A stretch of DNA of 64,000 bases. Source: Rhinopithecus roxellana (taxonomy: Eukaryota > Chordata > Mammalia > Primates > Cercopithecidae). Of the stretch, positions 1 through 11,970 are shown in pieces (position 1 is the first letter of the stretch; every line of letters begins with the position of its first letter). The translations under genes and the position numbers were made by a program. The notes beneath the pieces were generated by a model that worked only from the letters and a program-made list of their open reading frames with translations, had not been told where the DNA came from and did not search any database. Location of the stretch: contig NC_044557.1 in assembly GCF_007565055.1 (NCBI RefSeq), positions 141,736,493 through 141,800,492 on the forward strand, in the 5' to 3' direction.

Positions 1-1642
1 TAGACAATATCCCCCTCCCCCAAATCAACAGAAAGACCATTTACCCTTCTAAATCGGTTGGTAACTTATTACTTCAAACTAATTAATCTAGCATTTTTCA
101 TAGCAGATGCTGTGAAAATATAAAAGAAATTTAAGACATGGTCCCTGCCTTCAAGAAGCACGGGGCCTACCTAGAACTAGAACATCCAGACTCAGTTCTT
201 TTGGTCATCGATCAAGGCAGATGACCTCATCAGATGGGAAGCAGGAATGAAGAAAACGAAGGGCTTTATATACAATCCGTAGGTGAAATGCTGACCCCCG
301 TGCCCATACTGTAACAGACACATACTACGTGTTAGTTTCTGCCTGACTCTCCCTGATAGCTTGGGCTTTACATGTACTTACCCTTTACTTGTAGATGATA
401 AAATGCATTATATGTCCCTTAGATATTGATTTACTGTTTCTTTTTACTCAGCTGCTCCTAGATCACTGTTTCTTTCTTAGAGAATAAACTGTTAACCATC
501 CAGGTAACAGGTTGATTCAATTCTCTTTGTATTGTAACATGTAGAATTTCACACAATGTAAAAAAAAGAGAAAAGTGGAAATCTGGATATAAAGATGCCT
601 TTATGCTCATGCATTAAATATATGAAATGTTCCAAGAAAAAAAAAAATGGATTCACCGTAATTGAACTAGGAGTCCCTGGGACACAGGCACTTAGTCTCT
701 GGCTGTGGTCCCATCGGTGTGCCTGCATTTTTGCTAGCCACTGGGTAGCATCAACAGCCCACAGCATCTTGCAGAGAAAAGCCACATCAGACGGTTCAGA
801 GGAGTGCTGCATCTGACCTCCTCCCATCACCCACACTGCGAATTTGCTCAATGCATCTACGTTTTTTTGTTCCGAGACAACTTTACTGCTAGTATCATTC
901 AAAATTCAACTTCGTTTAGGTGCTACTTTAGGTAAAATTCCACTTGCAAAAAAAAAGATTTGGAGGCATTTTGAAGAATGAGAGGTTTGGGGAGGGTGAC
1001 CAGTTCAAGTTTACCTAGAAACCCACCCAACAGACCCTTTCATGAAGAAGCTTAATTATTACCATCACTACTGTTGTTCACTTCGGCTGTTTGTGCAGAA
1101 TACTGTCTAAGCAAGCATAAACCAAGAATTAGAAAAAAAATTAAAGTAACGTTAGTGTGTCTTTCGAGGAACAGAGAGTGTGACATTAGTTCTCCCATTC
1201 ATGAGACATCAGAATGTCTGATATGTAATGAAATATGTCTGCTACTACAGTGGGAAACTTAGAATTATTAGGTAGACTTGCAACAAAAGCGTGATAGTTG
1301 CAAGATTCTCTTAATCAACCACTTTTACCCATAATCTAAGGCTCTAATGCCATTTAGAAAAGATTAGCAATAACAAAATATATATATACACACACACACA
1401 ATACCTATATATTATACATATATAAAAATACAGACATACAATGTACAGGTATATCACATATGCAAAATGCATACACATTATATATGTATACAATGTGTAT
1501 CTATATGTATTTTATATATATGTGTATGTGTGTGTGTCTGTGTAGAAACACAGTATACATACTTCTGTAATGGGAATGGGAACTAAAAGGTTAACGCAGT
1601 TTTTAAAATTGTTTAACTTTGCCCAAGATTTTTGTTCTCCAA

Positions 1643-1646
<4 letters not shown>
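1..1646. other. Non-coding sequence, no recognised element except low complexity
   Basis: A/T-rich single-copy DNA, probably MTUS1 intron. Positions about 1378-1545 are a mixed TA/CA/TG low-complexity run. A chance 117-codon minus-strand frame (902-549) has no match I recognise. Confidence 0.5.

Positions 1647-1680
<34 letters not shown>
1647..1680. repeat. (TA)n microsatellite at an Alu tail
   Basis: About 16 TA units directly next to the poly-T (reverse-strand poly-A tail) of the Alu that follows, so it probably grew from the tail and target site. Confidence 0.85.
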
Positions 1681-1697
<17 letters not shown>

Positions 1698-2286
1698 TTT
1701 TTTTGAGACAGGGTCTCACTCTGTCACCCAGGCTGGAGTGCAATGGTGCCATCTTCGCTCACTGCAACCTCCGCCTCTTGGTTTAAGTGATTCTTGTGCC
1801 TCAGCCTCTCAAGTAGCTGGGACTACAGGCATGTGACACCGTGCCTGGCTAATTTTTGTATTTCTTTTTTTTTTTTTTGAGATGGAGTCTCACTCTGTCG
1901 CCCAGGCTGGAGTGCAGTGGCGCGATCTCGGCTCACTGCAAGCTCCGCCTCCCGGGTTTACGCCATTCTCCTGCCTCAGCCTCCCGAGTAGCTGGGACTA
2001 CAGGCGCCCGCCATCTCGCCTGGCTAGTTTTTTGTATTTTTTAGTAGAGACGGGGTTTCACCGTGTAGGCCAGGATGGTCTCGATCTCCTGACCTCGTGA
2101 TCCACCAGTCTCGGCCTCCCAAAGTGCTGGGATTACAGGCTTGAGCCACCGCGCCCGGCCTAATTTTTGTATTTCTTGGTTTCACCATGTTGTCCAGGCT
2201 GGTCTCGAACTCCGGACCTCAGGTGATATGCCCACCTCAGCCTCCCAAAGTGTTGGCATTATGGGTGTGAGCCACCATGCCTAGCC
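1681..2286 (-). mobile_element. Older Alu split by a younger inserted AluY
   Basis: The outer Alu occupies 1681-1864 and 2176-2286. A complete minus-strand AluY sits at 1865-2160 and is flanked by a 15-bp direct repeat, taatttttgtatttc, at 1850-1864 and 2161-2175. The outer element has its own duplication (ctccaactattta near 1638 and ctccaactgtttta at 2287). The inner copy carries 'gggtttacgcc' and 'ggcttgagcc', marks of Old World monkey AluY. Confidence 0.92.
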
Positions 2287-2670
2287 TCCAACTGTTTTAT
2301 AATAGTACTCAGTACACGTTACACAATCAGTAAATATTTGCTGATTATAAAATAAAGAGAACAAAGAACATTTACATAAGACTTTATGCTCATCCTACAT
2401 CTGGAATTCCATCCTCTCTGTTCACATGTTCACTCACCTACACACTGTGTTGTTTATTAAAGCTGCTGGGATGCTTTCATAATAAAGAACTAGAGGCAGA
2501 TCCTGCCCTCAGTAAATTTCCTATCTTAAAAAGGAAAAACAAGCATTAAACCAGTATCTCTAATATAATGCAGAGAATGAAAGAGAAGCATATATGCTCC
2601 TGGAATCCAGAGGTGGACAGAACGCAGATCTAGAAGGCCAGGAAATCATTCACTAAAGAGTGGGTTCTGG

Positions 2671-2982
2671 ACTGGGCATGGTGGCTCATGCCTGTAATCC
2701 CAGCAGGCATTTGGGAGGCCGAGGCAGGTGGATCACTTGAGGTGAGGAGTTTAAGACCAGCCTGGCCAACATGGTGAAACCTCATCTCTACTAAAACCAC
2801 AAAAATTATCCGGGTATGGGTGTGGGCATCTGTAATCCCAACTACTCAGGAGGCTGAGTCAGGAGAACTGCTTGAACCCAGGTGGTGGAGATTGCAGTGA
2901 GCTGAGATTGCACCACGGCACTCCAGCCTGCTGGGTGACAGAGCAAGCCACTGTCTACCAAAAAAAAAAAAAAAAAAAAAAA
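2671..2982 (+). mobile_element. Alu element
   Basis: Full dimeric Alu running into a poly-A tail. The flank 'ggttctgga' occurs before the head and after the tail and is the likely target duplication. Confidence 0.92.
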
Positions 2983-3427
2983 GCAGGTTCTGGAGCTATA
3001 TTCAGTGCAGTCACCATTCCTTGGGTTTCAGGACCTAAATTTAGGTATAAGGTGAAATTCACACACAGTACGAATGTCTGGGAAAGTCACTAGGAGCTTG
3101 CCATGTTGTGGACAATGCATCTCTCTGTAGATCCAACCCGGTGAATTTTTTTCCCTCTAGTGTTGGATCTACTCTCTCTATAACTGAGCACCTGATAAAG
3201 GCCTCAGCTTGTGTTTAGAGGCCAGGTTGTATGAGGGAAAAGTGTCTTTAAACACTAAGATTGTGGAGAGTACAGAATGCTCACGCCACAAGAGGTGTTC
3301 AGGGACTGAGAAGACACCTGAAGGAAGGGTAGACTCCTGACTTGAATCTCAAATTGACTCCTGCGCCTTCTTCGTTCATTGGGTGTGGGGGCATACAAAG
3401 TGGACTTGTGTTCTTCATTTAATTTGC

Positions 3428-3729
3428 TTTTTTTTTTTTTTTTTTTAAGATGGAATCTCCCTCTGTCGCCCAGGCTGGGGTGCAGTGGCGTGATCTTTGC
3501 TCATTGCAACCTCCACCTCTCAAAGTAAAGTGATTCTTCTACCTCAGCCTCCTGAGTAGCTGGGATTACAGGCACATACCACCATGCCCAGCTAATTTTT
3601 GTAGTTTTAGTAGAGATGGGGTTTCACCATATTGGTCAGGCTGGTCTTGAACTTCTGACCTCAGGTGATCCACTTGCCTTGGCCTCCCAAAGTGCTGGGA
3701 TTACAGGCGTGAGCCACTGCGCCTGGCCT
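3428..3729 (-). mobile_element. Alu element
   Basis: Poly-T followed by the reverse complement of a complete Alu, ending in 'gcgcctggcc'. Confidence 0.92.
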
Positions 3730-3904
3730 GCATTTTTCTTATTTTAGTTGTTTGTATACTGATCTATGTAAATTAAATGCAAGTGGTGATGTGATCTGCT
3801 GTAAAACCGATCTGAACATGTAGGTATTGGGGGCAAGGACAGCAGCCCAGTAACAAAAGGTGAACAAAGGATGAAGTACAGGAAGTTTATAGGACATTTT
3901 TAGT

Positions 3905-4175
3905 TGATAGCGTCCTAGACCTAGGTTTATTATGTCCTGGTTCTCCTCTTGCTAGCTATCTGATAGCAGGTAAATTACTTAATTCTATTTCTCAATTTTC
4001 TTATTTATAAATTCCAACTCACGTCTTCGGTGAGGATTTAAATAAGGTAAGAAAGAGTATCTGGCACTTAGTAAATATTAGGTTGGTGCAAAAGTAATTG
4101 CAGCTTTTGGCACAATGGCAAAACCTCAACTACTTTTGCACCAACCTAGTATTCAATAAATCCTTCCTGCTTCTC
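3905..4175 (+). repeat. MIR relic interrupted by MADE1
   Basis: The pattern '...ctagctatctgatagcaggtaaattacttaa...ctcaattttc...' followed by '...ctggcacttagtaaatatta' and, after the insert, 'ttcaataaat' matches the tRNA-derived MIR consensus. Confidence 0.6.
4078..4148. mobile_element. MADE1 miniature mariner element (mir-548-like hairpin)
   Basis: The two ends, ttaggttggtgcaaaagtaa and acttttgcaccaacctag, are inverted repeats typical of MADE1, the Hsmar1-derived miniature element. It is inserted at TA within a MIR. The element is 71 bp with a slightly shortened centre. MADE1 copies gave rise to the primate mir-548 microRNA family, and on the MTUS1 sense strand the 3' arm resembles a mir-548 mature sequence. 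Confidence 0.9.
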
Positions 4176-4309
4176 CTCCATCTCTTTATGTATGGCTACA
4201 GCATCTGGGCATGAGAATAACATTAAAAGGGGCAGTTGTTACCAAATGATAAAAAGCCTTATAGTCCCAGTTAAAAACCAGAGTCTCCCCAAAACAAAAT
4301 AACAATGTG

Positions 4310-4575
4310 AGTTATGTAATTATAAATTTCCTAGTAGCCACATTAAAAAAAAGTTGAAAAAGATGAAGCTAATTTTAATATTTTAACTCAAATATATACA
4401 AAATAATATTTCAATATATTCAATATAAAAATTGTTAATAAGATAGTCTACATTTCATGCTAAGTTTTTGGAATCCAAGTGTATTTTACACTTACCACAC
4501 ATCTCAATTCAATGCATTACATTTCGAATGCTCAGTCTCATATGGCTAGTGGCTACCACACTGGACAGATGAGCT
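4310..4575. repeat. Old non-autonomous DNA transposon relic, family not named
   Basis: A/T-rich stretch followed by 'gctcagtctcatatggctagtggctaccacactggacag', which resembles a common hAT-type miniature element ('atgtggctagtggctacc...ttggacag'). Remembered similarity only. Confidence 0.45.
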
Positions 4576-4713
4576 ATAGATAAGGGAGAACCACTGGAAG
4601 ATTTAATCAACAGCATGGGATGCTTTCGTAAGACGAAGCTGTCAGCAGTGCTTGGGATGGATTATAGGGGAGAAACAGTGCAAGCCTAATGATTGGTTAA
4701 AAAGTTGCTATCA

Positions 4714-5030
4714 CAGGTTGGGCGTGGTGACTCACGCCTGTAATCCCAGAACTTTGGGAGGCCGAGGTGAGCGGATCACCTGAGGGCAGGAGTTCAAGAC
4801 CAGCCTGGCCCACATGGCGAAACCCCGTCTCTACTAAAAAAAAATACAAAAACTAGCTAGGCATGGTGGCGGGTGCCTGTAATCCCAGCTATTCAGGAGA
4901 CTGAGGAAGGAGAATCGCTTGAACCCAGAAAGCAGAGGTTGCAGTGAGCCCAGAGCACGCCATTGCATTCCAGCCTGGGCCAAAGAGCGAGACTCCATAA
5001 CAATAAAAAACAAAAACAAAAAAAACAAAC
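4714..5030 (+). mobile_element. Alu element
   Basis: Complete Alu with a mixed CAAA/AACAAA tail; 'ttgctatca' before the head and after the tail is the target duplication. Confidence 0.92.
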
Positions 5031-5463
5031 TTGCTATCATAATCTAGTGGACAGCTATCCAGGGTCTGGGCAAGGAGGGCATGAGTGGGGATCGCAAAGA
5101 CATAGAAAGGGGAGAAACACTGTGGAATGAGAGTTCACAGGACTTGACTGACATCACGAGGAGGATAAAGGAGAGAAAATAGTTGAGGATGGGAGCTATT
5201 AGGCTAGATACAGTAAAATAATGGGTTTACTTCTAAATATAAAAACTAATTGTTCCCCACATTTGATAGTATACAGTTTCTAGTTAGCTTACTTGGTTAT
5301 ATAAACACACTCTTGAGTTCCTTTCTTACAAATGAAAGAGAAACAAAAATACCATATACTATTACCATAACTAAAAAACTAGGTAGTCCCCATCTTCCCC
5401 TCAAAAAAAAAAAAAAAAAAACATCTGGAGAAAGCTGTAAAATACTCATCAAGAATTCACTGA

Positions 5464-5757
5464 GGCCGGCTGTGGCTGCGCATGTCTGTAATCCCAGGAC
5501 TTTGGGAGGCTGAGGCGGGCATATCATGAGGTCAGGAGATCAAGATCACCCTGGCTAACAAAGCGAAACCCTGTCTCTACCAAAAATACAAAAAATAAGC
5601 TGGGCATGGTGGTGGGCGCCTGTAGTCCCAGCTACTCAGGAGGCTGAGGCAGAAGAATGGCGTGAACCCGGGAGGTGGAGCTTGTAGTGAGCTGAGATCG
5701 CACCACTGCAGTCCAGCCTGGGGGACAGAGCAAGACTCCATCTCAAAAAAAAAAAAA
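5464..5757 (+). mobile_element. Alu element (Y-type)
   Basis: Complete Alu ('atcatgaggtcaggagatcaagatc', 'gaatggcgtgaacccggg') with short A tail; 'agaattcactga' before and 'agaattcattga' after are the target duplication. Confidence 0.92.
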
Positions 5758-5944
5758 GAATTCATTGAAACTGTCTACTAGTCTGAGAGCTTCTCCAAGG
5801 CACAGACCAAGTCTCATCCACTTCTCTCTCTCCCTGCTTCCTAAACAGGCAGCCATGTCACAGGGGCCTCTGTATGAAACCAGGACAGATTTGTTGATCT
5901 GAACGAAACTACAGAACAGCCAAACTGAACAGTTTTCTTTTTGC

Positions 5945-6066
5945 TTTTAATTTTTATTTTTTCCCTATGTTGCTTAGGCTGGTCTTGAACTCCTGGCCCC
6001 AAGCGATCCTTCCTCCTCGTCTTCCCAAAATGCTGGGATTCCAGGCATGAGCCACAGTACTTGGCC
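5945..6066 (-). mobile_element. Alu monomer (old)
   Basis: Reverse complement of a single Alu arm, diverged ('ttgcttaggctggtcttgaactcctggcc ... gggattccaggcatgagccac'). Confidence 0.75.
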
Positions 6067-6811
6067 AGTTTTTGTGTTTGTTTTTTCCTTTTCTTTTGTG
6101 TTATCATGTATATCCATCTTTAAAACTGTAATTAAAAACTAAGGAGCTCAAGTTATATTCTCTGATCAGTTTCCCCCTGAAATAATTACAGCTTTTATTG
6201 CTATGTCAGTAACATGTTGATATAAACTTGGTTTTCTCAATGAATTTTAGCCAGTTTGTGAAGTAACATCCCTGAAGAATATTAGGGAAGAGTAACAACA
6301 CGGCAAATCTGCTTTGCTTTTGCTGCACCACAGGGACTATTTAGGAATAAACGGAACTTTCAGAAAGAATTCCCAGATATGATTCTGGGGATTCTTTCTG
6401 AAAAGTGCTCTTTAATCCATAAATATAACAAACCTCATTTTTCAAAGCATTAAACTAAGTGTGATATGAAAAGCTACACATAGACAAACAGAAAAATTAA
6501 GTAAAAAAATGCTAATGCTAGTTTAGGTCTAGAGGCACACAGCGGTGTAACAGGCAATTATGTTCTTGCTGTTGCCATTCTAACCAACAGACTCTAGGGG
6601 TAAAAAAAGGAAGCGAGAAAATGTTTCCATGCCAAATTTCTAGAGACCCACTCAGGTTATCTGGTGAACTGACAAAAATGTAATGCGATGAATTACACCT
6701 GATCTTTCCCATCATTTACCTAGATATTCCCAAGGTGAGCACATGAGCAAGTCCTCCCCGTGCTCCCACGACCTCAAGGAAAAAGGCTCTTTCTAGGATG
6801 CACATCCTTAC
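6067..6811. other. MTUS1 intron, single-copy, with a strong short hairpin
   Basis: No interspersed repeat recognised. A 20-bp inverted repeat with a 6-nt loop sits at 6358-6403. Confidence 0.6.
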
Positions 6812-7026
6812 CTCAGACAGCAGGTGCTGAATCACAACTGTCAATGCCTCAAACTTGGTATTACCACAGGCAAGAAGCTGCTTGAGCTGCAGGATAAATC
6901 CACTTTGGTTTTCACATTTTGTTTTATATTGCGCCAATTCACGTTTTTTCTCAGAGGGCAGTGCATCGGGAGCCGTCTGTGTCTGGATACATAAGCTTCG
7001 GGGATTCTTCTGCCTGCTCTTTTCAA
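6812..7026 (-). CDS. MTUS1: MTUS1 common exon, 215 nt, first exon shared by all isoforms
   Basis: The minus-strand acceptor is ATTCCTTTTGCAG|TTGAAAAG and the donor is CTGTCTGAG|GTAAGG. The exon completes a Val codon, then encodes EKSRQKNPRSLCIQTQTAPD, ALPSEKKRELAQYKTKC, ENQSGFILQLKQLLACGNTK and FEALTVVIQHLLSE, ending in phase 0. This is the start of the 396-residue region shared by ATIP1, ATIP3 and other forms, just before the long coiled coil that binds the AT2 receptor tail and forms dimers. Small differences from the human protein I remember (for example SEKKREL here for PEKTLEL) look like ordinary primate divergence. The frame is open throughout. The next exon (REEALKQHKT...) is not in the window. 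Confidence 0.96.
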
Positions 7027-8500
7027 CTGCAAAAGGAATTAACATAGATACAAAGACAGGTGAGGTTAATTTTTAAAATCACCACCACATGGGTTCAAAA
7101 ACAACCAGATAAGCCACGGAAACACATTTATGTTCCTGTAAGGAATGCATACGGATGAGAGCTAGAATGAATTGGAGATCTAGATGGTTGGAATTCACGA
7201 ACACAGTGGCCGCCAGTTATGACTTTAAAAGATTTATGCGGAACAGAGAATTAGGAACACGACATAAATAGATTTGGCAACCCAGAAACACAAAAACTGT
7301 GTGCAAAATGAGTCTGTTCTCCTAGTTTCCCATTTTCCAGTGAAACTGGTAGAGAAACCTTGGCTGACGAGAAGCCTGACTTTTCTGATCTCATATGCCG
7401 AAAGAAACACACAAATCACTGGACATTTAATTAAATGCCTTTCTCTCCTCCCATACATTTTCTACAAATCTCTCATCTTTTCCCTGATGATGGCCTAGTC
7501 ATTACACAGATTTATACTGCAGATGAGTCATTTCCTAATCTCTAATAAATCATAACATACATTGAAAACACTCAGATTTTGCCTCTGTAAGTTCACTGCT
7601 ACGAGTACTATACTCTTGACTATACTATTCCATTTTCTGCCAAACACAAGCTTTGTTGGTCTTTTTGCCCAAGGAGTGATAATGGCTCCCACAGTTTTTT
7701 TTTAAAGCGCATGCTATAACACTCCAAATCCAAACCAAATGCCACGCTAAGTGATTATTCCCTTCCTGCGCTATAGTGCCCTGGGAATTACCCTGTTTTA
7801 AATAAAAAACTGTTCAGTCTTGGAACCATTTCAAATGTGTCGGTCATTTTGAATATCAAACAGAATTGGAAAAACAAGAAATGAATTGCTTAGCTTCTTG
7901 AAATAAACAAGCCAAGTAATCCAAACAAATGTAAATGTGGAAAAAAAGACACAAGAAACTAAAAAATAAAAAGTTCCCTTATTCTAAGTCTTTCATTATG
8001 GCATCCACATTCTGTGGTAACAAATCTAAGACAATTTTTAAAGAAATTTAGTAATTATTTTCTCTAATTTTTTGAGAAGAGGCAAACTATTACAGTGATT
8101 GCTTAAAGAAAAACAAAGAAACACTAGTACTCATGTTCTAAGAACAAATGGCTAAATATATTGAATAAACTAAGTTAAAAACAGGAAAAAAGGCTCTTAT
8201 TTTCTATGGCTGCATTACATGGTTAAATAACTCTTATTTGTATTAATACTTGATAATTCTCCGTTCTAAAATGACTAAAATATCCATTGTTTCACTGTGT
8301 CTTTGTAATACTTGATGAGGAGAAGTATTTATCCATCACTTTTTATTATTAGCAATTAATAGTAGGTTATGAATAATTGTCACTTCCATAGATGCAGAGA
8401 ATAGCCAAGTTAATATATTACAGTCCTGAAGGGCGAACAAATTACTAGTCACTTATTGATGAAAAAAGAATCTAAATATTTGACCATGAGATTAGTATTC
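7027..8500. other. MTUS1 intron start, single-copy
   Basis: About 1.5 kb downstream in coordinate (upstream in transcription) of the common exon with no recognised repeat, RNA gene or coding exon. A/T-rich. Confidence 0.6.
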
Positions 8501-8760
8501 TTTTTTTTTTTTTTGAGATGGAGTCTTGCTCTGTTGCCCAGGCTGGAGTGCAGTGGCCGGATCTCAGCTCACTGCAAGCTCCGCCTCCCAGGTTCCCGCC
8601 ATTCTCCTGTCTCAGCCTCCCGAGTAGCTGGGACTACAGGCGCCCGCCACCTCGCCCGGCTAGTTTTTTGTATTTTTTAGTAGAGACGGGGCTTCACCGT
8701 GTTAGCCAGGATGGTCTCGATCTCCTGACCTCGTGATCCGCCCGTCTCGGCCTCCCAAAG
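8501..8760 (-). mobile_element. AluY, 5'-truncated, Old World monkey type
   Basis: Reverse complement of an Alu lacking its first ~37 bases: it stops at 'ggcctcccaaag'. The direct repeats gagattagtattct at 8488-8501 and 8761-8774 prove a truncated retroposition, not later loss. 'gccggatctcagctc' is a monkey AluY mark. Confidence 0.92.
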
Positions 8761-8859
8761 GAGATTAGTATTCTTTATGTCATTTCCCAAACGTTTTTAG
8801 AAATTGTCACATAACAGGTAATAGTAATCCCACAGTGTTTCACTGATCACAGAGTGTTC

Positions 8860-9020
8860 TCACTCTGCCTCTCTTTTCATCCCCCCAATGACCCCAGGGG
8901 GGACGATGGGGCTCCCAAGTGTGAATGGTCTTCCCTGGGTGTAAACAACTCCTATGGGAATCCAGATTCAAAGTCAGAACCCAGGCCTCTAATGCCAAGC
9001 TTCTGCTGTTCCCACACATT
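8860..9020 (-). repeat. MIR relic
   Basis: 'gaacccaggcctctaatgccaagcttctgctgttcc' matches the reverse complement of the MIR 5' half. Confidence 0.5.
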
Positions 9021-11673
9021 TTGGAAAGGGGATTAGGTGGTGATGTAATACATGACATATACAAAAATAAATAATGCAACAAATGTAATAATATCTTGCT
9101 GTAATACATATAAGCCCATTATCTATCTGATAACTCATTTTAATAAACCCACATATAAACATCTATGTGTAATATAATTTTATAAACATTTTTAGATCCT
9201 TTACTATCTAGAATTTACTGCAACAAATATAGACACAAGTTCATTCTCCTGATATCATTTGTATATGTCCTACTAAAACTTACTTAAAAATTCATTTATT
9301 GATAACTGCTTTATCATTTCCTGAGTCCTGAATAACATTTGGCTCTCTTTCTAGAATTTCTATGCTAATGAATGTTATTTTAAACGCAATTTCAGAGCTT
9401 TAAAACTGTCAGTTTAAAATTATTTACAAAATCTGAGAGGTGAATCTTTTATATTAATATTTTGGAGAAACATTCAAGATTCTTACTTTTTAATTATAAA
9501 TCTGTAACAAAAATATCACAGAATACATGTAATTATACTAACAATGTTTACTTTTGAAGAGAAGGTAATAGGAATCAGACAGCTACAAAGTATCCTGAAG
9601 TATTTTTTATACTTTTTAACCATGGGATAAATATATTACCTCTTCAAAAGTTAAATATAAGAAGTAAACAAAATTACTTTTAAAAGACAGTTAAAGTGAA
9701 ATTCGAGGACATACATTTTTTATGTAATACTTAGCTATCAAGGAAATAGTCTATGCAGAATTTTTCCTTGGGGAAATTACACAGGAATCTAAACGTTACA
9801 CAGGGTTTGTTAGTGATTACTCAGAATAGCTTTATGATTAAGGAGGAAAGAACACATTATGTATTCGTCTAAGAGTACGTGTCTTCAAATTTTAAAATGA
9901 GAGCCAATGAGCAAACAGACTGTCATCCCTGTGGAGCTGGAAATGCGTGCTGTGCACTCAATCTTCCGCTCCATATACTGTGCTCCCTAAGGATGAAGTG
10001 TGACCACATGGCAGCCGATGAGCCAGTTTCCACTTGCTTCCCACTCTCTCCCCACTCCTGGCTCAGCTGCAGATCAGAGATGACGCAAGAATCTCCAAGG
10101 ATGCTCAAAGCCCCAAGGCTCATCAACAGGTACTTCACAGTACTGAAAAGGGAGGGGTTTCCCTTAAATCCTGCAGGATTCATTACTTACGTGAAATTAG
10201 CATAATATCAGCCAAACTTTGCCCTTACCCTCGTTTATCAGCATGTTACTCCTTTGATAATAAAGCTTTTATACAAAAGTATAAATTATTTTGTTTATTG
10301 TACCTATTAACAGAACATGCTCTGATTTCAAAGGATCCATTTAATCAGAAATCTTAAAATTAAATGTTAACTTCTACATCGATTCAGATTCCTCTCAACA
10401 AGATAATTACCACCATCAGCTGTGATCCAGCCTTACTGGGACTCATTCTAATGAAATGGCGACCTCCATCAGGAAAGCAAAGGCCAGAACCAAAGACATT
10501 GGCTCATTTGGAAAACAGCTGGATAACACTGTTGGCTATCTTTGTTCTTTCTACTCAGAAACCTCAATTTAATAAAATTTAAAACTAGTGCAATGAAGTC
10601 ATGTATCATCTTCTTAAAGAAAATGGTTGGCGAAAGAGGAAGATGCCCATTTCTCAGGCTCAAGTCACTTAGGCAAATAGTCCTCTATATCCCAAGACCA
10701 AAAGCAATTTTGAGAAAAAAACCTACCCATTCAGACACGGATTAACCATCACCATATACTAGCAGCTCAGGACACATCTGTTCTAGACCAAACAAGCCAC
10801 ACATTTCCACAACCTGCTGGCTTTTCATATTATTAAAATCCAGTTAGAGAGGAGACCTACTGAGGGACATTGCCTTGGGTTCCATGAAACACAAACTAAA
10901 CACAGAATTTGGAAACGAATGTTGTCTACTTTTGTGTATACTCATTGACCTACTCACTCACTCATGAAATGTATTTATTAAATTCTACCACGAGGGCGCT
11001 GCTGTGGTGGGTGTGCACCTGCCCTGGTGCTCTGGGGGACGGGAGAAGCATCACATAAGAGGGTGGTATTGCTCAGAGAGCCACAAAGACACCAAAGATC
11101 TCTGTTGACTCATGTTTCCCTAGTGCTCACCTCTTCAACTCCAAATCTCAACCTATCTGCATAAAGGTGACAGTCACTGACTGGATGGTATGTGCTTTCC
11201 ACAACATATTCCATTAAAAACCGAGGTTTGTTTGTGGGGTTGACAAAACATAGGTTATAAACTCAGAGGTTAGTGAGGGGTCTCTTCATCCCTGCTAGCA
11301 GCATGGACAGACAGAAAACTCCCTTCCTTCTGCCTAATCTAATCATACACATCTAAAAGTCCTCAAAGGGACACCTACACACAAGTTCTTTCAGTCAGGG
11401 TTTCCCCAGCATCTGGTGGCAGGTGCTTATCCTGCCTACGCAATCTTCCATACAGGTTTTTAAAGTTATCATTCATGTCAACTATTAGTTTACGTTTGTA
11501 TGAAGTTTTCCAGTGTTCCTTTCATTAGCTGTTTACTCTAAAAGAGTTAACAGTAATCATTTGGGAGACATATAATATTTTTCTATTTCTAGGTAGATAT
11601 GGCATTTACTGAAAATGGAAAATTTTAAGCTCAGCAAAACACAGTGTTTAGACATTTAAAATTACCCAAGCCA
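9021..11673. other. MTUS1 intron, A/T-rich, few relics
   Basis: Mostly single-copy. A probable L2 3' end in reverse lies at about 10935-11090 ('tcactcactcatgaaatgtatttattaaattctacca'). An inverted repeat (acttttgaagag..ggtaata) pairs 9549-9570 with 9634-9652. No exon recognised. Confidence 0.5.
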
Positions 11674-11970
11674 GGCCGGGTGTGGTGGCTCACGCCTGTA
11701 ATCCCAGCACTTTGGGAGGCCGAGGCGGGCGGTTCACGAGGTCAGGAGATCGAGACCATCCTGGCTAACATGGTGAAACCCCGTCTCTACTAAAAAGTAC
11801 AAAAAACTAGCCGGGCGCGGTGGCGGGGGCCTGTAGTCCCAGCTACTGGGGAGGCTGAGGCAGGAGAATGGCGTAAACCCGGGAGGCGGAGATTCCAGTG
11901 AGCTGGGATCGTGCCACTGCACTCTAGCCTGGGTGACAGAGCAAGACTCCATCTCAAAAAAAAAAAAAAA
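11674..11970 (+). mobile_element. AluY, Old World monkey type
   Basis: Complete young Alu ('ggccgggtgtggtggctcacgcc', 'ggcgtaaacccgggaggcgg') with poly-A; 'attacccaagcca' before and 'actacccaagcca' after are the target duplication. Confidence 0.93.

Noticed and set aside
549..902. 117-codon minus-strand frame as a possible gene or terminal exon
   Set aside because: No similarity I recognise, part of the frame runs through A/T-rich low-complexity DNA, and it does not match MTUS1. No splice signals in the right phase were evident.
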